From positions 1 through 10,497 of the forward strand of contig JAUHYJ010000071.1 in the NCBI GenBank assembly GCA_030425785.1: a stretch of 10,497 nucleotides of DNA, in the 5' to 3' direction. The translations under genes and the position numbers were made by a program. The stretch is from Acidimicrobiia bacterium. GTDB taxonomy: Bacteria; Actinomycetota; Acidimicrobiia; Acidimicrobiales; Ilumatobacteraceae. The notes under the pieces are model-generated. The model was given only the letters and a program-made list of their open reading frames with translations, searched no databases and was not told the origin of the DNA. Below are positions 6,442 to 10,497 of the stretch, piece by piece (the stretch's first letter is position 1; each line of letters starts with the position of its first letter).

Positions 6442-6446
6442 CCAGC
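6432..6446. terminator. Small hairpin GCTGGT-GTG-ACCAGC between convergent genes
   Basis: A perfect 6-bp inverted repeat with a 3-nt loop overlaps the DUF503 stop and lies 7 bp from the stop of the SelW-like gene. It is placed where a shared bidirectional terminator would be expected. There is no T-run on either strand, so it could only act weakly or with Rho. The assignment rests on position. Confidence 0.3.
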
Positions 6447-6453
6447 GCGGTCG

Positions 6454-6723
6454 TCAGCGGTCGTAGACGGGGACGTCGGACGCGTACCGCTCTCGGAAGA
6501 GGCGGAGCACCTCGCCGTCGTCGGCGTGGCGGCCGGTGGCGTGCTTCGAGTAGAGCGTGTCGCCGTCGACGACGACGTCGAAGACGCCCGCACCACCCGT
6601 GATCAGCGTCAGCTCGGCGATCACGTGCTGGTAGTCGTGCAGGAGGTCACGGGCGGCGCCCACGGCGCGCTCGGAATAGTCTCAAGGGACGCAGTACTCG
6701 ATGCTGATGCGGTGTCCGGCCAT
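6454..6723 (-). CDS. SelW/Rdx-family selenoprotein candidate with in-frame TGA (Sec14)
   Basis: Read from ATG 6723, the frame gives MAGHRISIEYCVP, then TGA (6684-6682), then DYSERAVGAARDLL and on to a real TAC-GAC-CGC-TGA end, 89 residues in all. The TGA occupies exactly the second position of the redox motif, giving C11-V-P-U14. Both halves match the SelT/SelW/SelH (Rdx) thioredoxin-like family: the first beta strand IEYCxxU/C before the TGA, then a helix, LTLITGGAGVFDVVVDG (about 38-54), DTLYSK and TGRHADDGEV after it. Known members are small redox proteins, some with Sec and some with Cys at this place. GC-rich hairpins follow the TGA at a suitable distance. The gene lies 20 bp below the GNAT gene on the same strand, and no strong Shine-Dalgarno is visible. 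Alternatives are a sequencing error or point mutation of TGC/TGT, or a separate 69-aa product from GTG 6663. The last would lack the active site and is unlikely. selA/selB/selC/selD are not in this window. Confidence 0.78.
6648..6668 (-). promoter_or_regulatory. Candidate bacterial SECIS hairpin after the TGA
   Basis: Two mutually exclusive stems can form in the mRNA just after the TGA. One pairs GCGCC (6668-6664) with GGCGC (6660-6656) around a GUG loop lying 19-21 nt past the TGA. The other pairs CGUGGGC (6664-6658) with GCCCGUG (6654-6648) around a GCC loop 25-27 nt past it, with two G-U pairs. Known bacterial SECIS elements place a short apical loop with an early G at roughly this distance within the coding region, and both options fit. 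Hairpins are frequent in GC-rich sequence, so this supports the selenoprotein call without proving it. Confidence 0.4.
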
Positions 6724-6743
6724 GCGGCGAGGGTACCGGCGGC

Positions 6744-7220
6744 TCAGAGCGTGAGCGTGTAGAAGCGGCTGAAGTCGGTGTCGACGTCTTCCGCGAGGTA
6801 GGAGTCGAACGGTTCGCACCGCACGAAGCCCTCCGACTCGTACAGGTGGCACGCGGCGGCGAAGCCGTCGGTCGAACCGGTCTCGAGGCTGAGTCGGTCG
6901 TACCCGCGTCGTCGGGCCTCGGCGACGATGTGGCGCAGCATCACCCGCCCGACGCCCCGGCCGAGATGGTCGTCCGCCGTCCGCATCGACTTGATCTCGC
7001 CGTGTGTCGCGTCGATCTCGCGGACGGCGCCGCATCCCGCCAACGCGTCGCCGTCCCAGATCGACCAGAACGTGATCGACGGATGTCGGAGCCCGTCGAG
7101 GTCGAGGAAGTGGCACGCATCGGGCGGCGAGTTCTCGAGCATCCCCTCGGCGTGGCGCAGCAGCAGCGCCTGGATCGCGTCGCCGCTCAGGTCGTCGGTC
7201 TCGATGCGCCAGTCGGTCAC
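6744..7220 (-). CDS. GNAT-family N-acetyltransferase
   Basis: This 158-aa single-domain GNAT enzyme is predicted to transfer acetyl from acetyl-CoA to an amine. Visible elements are an aromatic FWSIWDGDALAGCGAV strand pair (51-66), GEIKSMRT (74-81), the acetyl-CoA pyrophosphate loop LGRGVGRVML (86-95), RGYDRLSLETG (105-115), LYESEGF (126-132) and PFDSYL (137-142). The IKSMRT / SLETG / PFxxY combination marks a recurrent GNAT subgroup whose substrates are mostly uncharacterised. The start is GTG at 7220, with AGGA 7 nt upstream. It lies 31 bp after ppc and 20 bp before the SelW-like gene on the same strand, so co-transcription is plausible. No functional link to either neighbour is evident. 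Confidence 0.88.
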   Translation of the reverse strand: MTDWRIETDDLSGDAIQALLLRHAEGMLENSPPDACHFLDLDGLRHPSITFWSIWDGDALAGCGAVREIDATHGEIKSMRTADDHLGRGVGRVMLRHIVAEARRRGYDRLSLETGSTDGFAAACHLYESEGFVRCEPFDSYLAEDVDTDFSRFYTLTL

Positions 7221-7251
7221 GTCACGATCCTGTCAGGAGTACCGGTTTCCA

Positions 7252-10062
7252 TCAGCCCGAGTTCCGCAGGCCGGTGGCGATCGTGTTCAGCGTGAGCTGG
7301 ATGCCGCGACCGACCAGTTCGTCGGTGTCGCCGGCCCGGTGGCGGGCGAGCAGCTCGACCTGCATCACGTGGAGGGGGTCGAGGTAGGGGAAGCGGTTGC
7401 GAATGCTGCGGGCCAGCGCGGGGTTGTCGACGAGCGGGTCGTCCGAGCCGGTCAGCTCGGCATGCCATCGGCGGGTCAGCGCGTGCTCGTCGGCGATGCG
7501 TTCGAAGACCGAGTCGCGCAACGAAGCATCGGTCACGAGCGCATCGGCGTAGCGACGACCGATGTCGAGGTCGGCCTTGGCGAGCACCATGCCCATGTTG
7601 TTGAGCATCGCTTGGAAGAACGGCCACCGGGCCGACATGTCGGCCAGCAGGGCGCGTCGTTCGTCGTCGGTGGCGAACGCTTCGAACGCCGAGCCGGCAC
7701 CGAACCAACCGGGCAGGTTGAGCCGGCACTGGCTCCAGCCGAACACCCACGGGATCGCCCGCAGGTCCTCGATCCGGTCGGACTGCTTGCGGCTCGCGGG
7801 CCGGCTACCGACGTTGAGGCTCGCGATCTCGCCGATCGGGGTGATCTCGCGGAAGAACGTGACGAACTCGCCCGGTCGCCCGACGGCCGTGCCGTCGATC
7901 AGGCCCCGGTAGGTCTGCAGCGCCAGCTCGGCGAGCTCGTTCATCGCGTCGGTGAAGCGCGGACCGTCGTCGTCGAGGTGTTCCGCGTCGAGACAGCTCG
8001 CCTCGAGCGTGGCGGCGAGCAACGTCTCGAGGTTGCGCCGCGCCGAAGCGGGCTGGGCGTACTTGGCCGCGACCATCTCACCCTGCTCGGTGATGCGCAG
8101 CTGGCCGTGGACGGATCCGGGCGGCTGGGCGAGGATCGCCTGGTACGCCGGGCCGCCGCCACGACCGACGGTGCCGCCGCGACCGTGGAACAGGCGGATG
8201 CGCACCCCGGCAGCGTCGGCGGCGGCGACGAGGGCACGCTGGGCCCGATAGAGCTCCCACTGCGACGCGACGTAGCCGCCGTCCTTGTTCGAGTCGGAGT
8301 AGCCGATCATGACCTCCTGCCAGCCGCCGCGGCTGGTCACGAGTTCGGCGTAGCGGGCGTGCGTGAGCAGCGCCGTGAGGGTGGTGTCGGCGGCCCGCAG
8401 GTCGGCGATCGTCTCGAACAGCGGCACGATGTCGAGCGCGGACGTGATCGCCCCCGTCGCGTGATCGACGCGGACCAGTCCGACCTCTTTCAACAGCACG
8501 GCGACTTCGAGCACGTCGCTGACCGACTCGGCCATCGAGATCACGTAGTGGGGGATCGTCGGCGCGCCGAAGCGTTCGTGCGCCGATGCCGCCTCGCGGA
8601 GCACGGCGAGCTCGCCGGCGGTGAGGTCGGAGTAGTCGACGTGGGGCGACCCGAGCGGGCGGGCGTTCGACAGCTCGTCGGTGAGCAGTGCGATGCGGGC
8701 GTCCTCGTCGAGGTCGAGGTAGCCGGCGGTGACGCCGGCGACGTCGAACAGCTCGGCCACGACCTGCTCGTGTACCGCCGAGTTCTGACGCATGTCGAGG
8801 CCGCACAGGTGGGTGCCGAAGATCTCGAGCGCCTCGCGCACGGGTGCGACCCGTTCGTCGGCGAGCGAGCCCGCGCCGTGCGACCGCAACGACGCGATGA
8901 CGACGTCGAGATCGGCGATCAGTTCGTCGACGGAGCGATACGGCTCGACCTCGGCGTGCGGTGCGGGGCCGGGCACCTCGTCGAGCACCTGGGCCGCCAT
9001 GGCCCAGAGCCGGGCGTGCAGGAGCCGGAGCGCGCGCCGGTACGGCTCGTCGGCGCGGAACGGCGAGTCGTCGAGCGAGGCGTCGGCGAGCGCGTTCAGC
9101 TCGGGCGTCGGCGTGACCAGACGGGCCGACATCGACAGGTCGCGCGACAGGTGCCGTAGCGCAGCCAGGTGGCGCCGGAACGCGACGCCTGCCTGCGACT
9201 CGACGGCGAGCTTCAGGACCGGGGCCGTGACGAACGGATTGCCGTCGCGGTCGCCGCCGATCCACGACCCCATGGCGATCGGTCGCCGGTTGTCGAGGTG
9301 GTGGCCGAGCCGTTGCTCGCTCAGCTCGGCGAGGTCGCGGCGGAGTCGCGGCACCGTCCGGAAGATGCTCGACTCGTAGTAGCGCAGTGCCTCGTTGATC
9401 TCGTCGCGGACCCGCAGCTTCGAGAGGCGGATCTTCGCCGTCTGCCACAGGGTGAGTACCTCGAGTCGGAGCTCGTCGTCGATCTCGGCGAGCTCGGACG
9501 GGCTGTCGAGCGAACGCGCTCGGCGTTCGAGCAACCGGGCGACGGTGTCGACGTGATCGAGGATCGTCTGTCGTCGTACCTCGGTCGGGTGGGCCGTGAT
9601 GACGGGCGAGACCCGCAGCTCCTCGAGGGCGGTCACGATCGTGTCGGCGTCGACGCCGTTCGCGAGGAGCTTGTCGAAGCCGGCGGGCAGGCTGCCCTCC
9701 TGCGAGCCGGTTCCGGCGTCGCGATGGTAGCGGCGCCGCCGTTCGGCGTGGAGGTCCTCGGCGGTGTTCGCCAGGAGCGAGAGCCAACCGAACGCCCGGA
9801 TCAGATGGAGCTGATCGGCGAGGTCGGCGGCCGCCAGCCGGGTCGTGAGCTCGGCGATCGGCGTGTCGCCGTCGCGTCGCGCCTCGACGGCGGTGCGCCG
9901 GACGGTCTCGACCAGCTCGAAGGTGTCGTCGCCGGCCTGTTCACGCAGCACGTCGCCGATCAGTCGGCCGAGCAGCCGGATGTCGGCCGAGGCGTCGGCG
10001 GAGCGGGACGGTGCCGTGTCGGCAGTGGCGGAGGTGTCGGAGGCGTCGGCGGTGTCGGTCAT
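7252..10062 (-). CDS. ppc: Phosphoenolpyruvate carboxylase
   Basis: This 936-aa cytosolic enzyme carboxylates PEP with bicarbonate to oxaloacetate and phosphate, the anaplerotic feed of the TCA cycle. All catalytic blocks are intact. VITAHPTEVRRQT holds the active-site His (H158), and GGDRDGNP lies at 269-276. MIGYSDSNKDGG (585-596) contains K593, equivalent to E. coli K546. FHGRGGTVGRGG (625-636) is the hallmark Gly/Arg loop with H626. RAIPWVFGWSQCRLNLPGW and NMGMVLAKADLDIGRRY follow. The C-terminus ends RNSG, where most members end in RNTG, a conservative change at a position near the active site. A Thr/Ser/Ala/Asp-rich leader of about 26 residues precedes the conserved ADIRLLGRLIGDVLREQ, so a slightly later start cannot be excluded. 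The ATG at 10062 has only a poor ribosome binding site. The upstream gene stops 22 bp before it. Confidence 0.97.
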   Translation of the reverse strand: MTDTADASDTSATADTAPSRSADASADIRLLGRLIGDVLREQAGDDTFELVETVRRTAVEARRDGDTPIAELTTRLAAADLADQLHLIRAFGWLSLLANTAEDLHAERRRRYHRDAGTGSQEGSLPAGFDKLLANGVDADTIVTALEELRVSPVITAHPTEVRRQTILDHVDTVARLLERRARSLDSPSELAEIDDELRLEVLTLWQTAKIRLSKLRVRDEINEALRYYESSIFRTVPRLRRDLAELSEQRLGHHLDNRRPIAMGSWIGGDRDGNPFVTAPVLKLAVESQAGVAFRRHLAALRHLSRDLSMSARLVTPTPELNALADASLDDSPFRADEPYRRALRLLHARLWAMAAQVLDEVPGPAPHAEVEPYRSVDELIADLDVVIASLRSHGAGSLADERVAPVREALEIFGTHLCGLDMRQNSAVHEQVVAELFDVAGVTAGYLDLDEDARIALLTDELSNARPLGSPHVDYSDLTAGELAVLREAASAHERFGAPTIPHYVISMAESVSDVLEVAVLLKEVGLVRVDHATGAITSALDIVPLFETIADLRAADTTLTALLTHARYAELVTSRGGWQEVMIGYSDSNKDGGYVASQWELYRAQRALVAAADAAGVRIRLFHGRGGTVGRGGGPAYQAILAQPPGSVHGQLRITEQGEMVAAKYAQPASARRNLETLLAATLEASCLDAEHLDDDGPRFTDAMNELAELALQTYRGLIDGTAVGRPGEFVTFFREITPIGEIASLNVGSRPASRKQSDRIEDLRAIPWVFGWSQCRLNLPGWFGAGSAFEAFATDDERRALLADMSARWPFFQAMLNNMGMVLAKADLDIGRRYADALVTDASLRDSVFERIADEHALTRRWHAELTGSDDPLVDNPALARSIRNRFPYLDPLHVMQVELLARHRAGDTDELVGRGIQLTLNTIATGLRNSG

Positions 10063-10084
10063 GGGGGCTCGGCAGGGCTGGACG

Positions 10085-10497
10085 TCAGCTGCGGTCGAGC
10101 GTAACCGTCACGACGGCACCCCCGAATCCGTTCGCCTGGTCGCGGCCCTCGACGACGACCTCGTCGACGTCGTCGGGGATCGCGACGCCGGTCTGGCGGC
10201 GCGTGAACGGTTGCTCGTTCGCGTGATCGTGGGTGAGGGTGTGGACCCCGTACTCCGTGCAATCGGGCCCGAGGATGCGCCACCCGTCGGCGTACCGCTC
10301 AGGGGTGTCGTACGGGGACGACAACGTGACCGTGAACGTCCAGAGCCCGTCGTCGCCCCGCTCGCCCGTCGCGTCGAGCACGTCGGGGAACTCGTCGGGC
10401 GACGAGTCGCCCGAGGCACACGCCCTCGCCGCCGCGCCCGCCGCCGAATCACCCGTGCCGGTGGTCGTGCCGGTGGTCGTGCCGGTGCTGATGCTCG
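10085..10497 (-). CDS. Conserved hypothetical, probably exported protein with Thr/Gly-rich linker; N-terminus outside window
   Basis: The frame is open from the window edge to a TGA at 10085 (about 137 residues seen), so the start is missing. The visible N-terminal part is low complexity: a Gly-Thr-rich repeat (10455-10490), then Ala/Gly/Ser with one Cys, then an acidic stretch (DSSPDEFPDV). This resembles the flexible linker that follows a signal peptide or lipobox. The C-terminal ~100 residues form a compact, probably beta-sandwich domain with WTFTVTLSSPYDTPERYADG, WRILGPDCTEYGVHTLTHDH, ANEQPFTRRQTGVAIPDDV and VVVEGRDQANGFGGAVVTVT. I have the impression of a widespread uncharacterised family with these blocks but cannot name it. 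Export is inferred from composition, since the signal region is not visible. It lies 22 bp upstream of ppc on the same strand. Confidence 0.8.
   Translation of the reverse strand, partial: SISTGTTTGTTTGTGDSAAGAAARACASGDSSPDEFPDVLDATGERGDDGLWTFTVTLSSPYDTPERYADGWRILGPDCTEYGVHTLTHDHANEQPFTRRQTGVAIPDDVDEVVVEGRDQANGFGGAVVTVTLDRS
10455..10490. repeat. 12-bp tandem repeat encoding Gly-Thr-Thr-Thr
   Basis: The unit GTGCCGGTGGTC occurs exactly at 10455-10466 and 10467-10478, with a third copy degenerate at its end (10479-10490). Read on the minus strand it encodes the GTTT-type linker repeats of the truncated exported protein. Because the unit is a multiple of three, copy-number change by slippage would lengthen or shorten the linker without a frameshift. 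Confidence 0.75.

Noticed and set aside
6454..6663. A separate 69-aa gene starting at GTG 6663
   Set aside because: It would start inside the Rdx helix and lack the redox motif. The sequence before the TGA in the same frame supplies exactly the missing family N-terminus.
6682..7116. Minus-strand frame of 144 codons that runs through the GNAT gene and ends in MAGHRISIEYCVP
   Set aside because: All but the last 13 codons are an Arg-rich out-of-frame reading of the GNAT gene. The last 13 are the start of the SelW-like gene.
7229..7239. Short inverted repeat TCCTG-T-CAGGA between ppc and GNAT
   Set aside because: The loop is too small for a hairpin and there is no T-run. It mainly reflects the AGGA ribosome binding site region of the GNAT gene.
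6928..9159. Long plus-strand open frame of about 740 codons opposite ppc and the GNAT gene
   Set aside because: It lies antisense to strongly conserved enzymes, has low-complexity Arg/Gly/Val/Asp-rich composition and no recognisable domain. It is a high-GC codon shadow.

Overview
This is about 10.5 kb of very GC-rich, gene-dense chromosomal DNA. Codon third positions are strongly G/C, GTG starts are common, and the actinobacterial-style proteins include a ppc-type PEP carboxylase, an EthA-like monooxygenase, an LtrA-family protein and DUF503. I read it as a high-GC actinomycete, possibly of the Acidimicrobiia/Ilumatobacter type. That placement is an inference from style only, because no rRNA or marker gene is present. 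I see no insertion sequence, integrase, CRISPR array, tRNA or rRNA.

Layout. Positions 1-638 (+) hold the 3' part of a prolyl-4-hydroxylase-like 2OG-Fe(II) oxygenase. It converges, with a 4 bp gap, on a minus-strand block read from 4826 down to 643. That block contains a TauD/TfdA-type 2OG oxygenase, an EthA-like flavin monooxygenase, a 110-aa unknown protein, a 66-aa two-helix membrane protein and a YihY/BrkB-type membrane protein. The last three genes are packed at 20 bp, 2 bp and a TGATG overlap. Upstream of the dioxygenase lie a candidate promoter, a perfect 9+9 bp palindrome at the predicted transcription start and a good AGGAG ribosome binding site. This is the best regulatory region in the window. 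LtrA (minus, 6102-4915) and DUF503 (plus, 6157-6441) are divergent across a 54 bp gap.

The right half is a minus-strand series read from beyond 10497 down to 6454: a truncated Thr/Gly-rich exported-looking protein, ppc (PEP carboxylase), a GNAT acetyltransferase and a small redox protein. Gaps are 22, 31 and 20 bp, so they could be co-transcribed.

The most striking observation is the last gene. A SelW/Rdx-family thioredoxin-fold protein is split by an in-frame TGA exactly where the second residue of its redox CxxC/CxxU motif belongs (Cys-Val-Pro-TGA). The conserved Rdx sequence continues in frame after it. GC-rich hairpins with short G-initiated loops sit about 19-27 nt downstream of the TGA, where a bacterial SECIS would be expected. 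I call it a probable selenoprotein of 89 aa spanning 6454-6723. A routine gene caller would reduce it to a 69-aa fragment or miss it.
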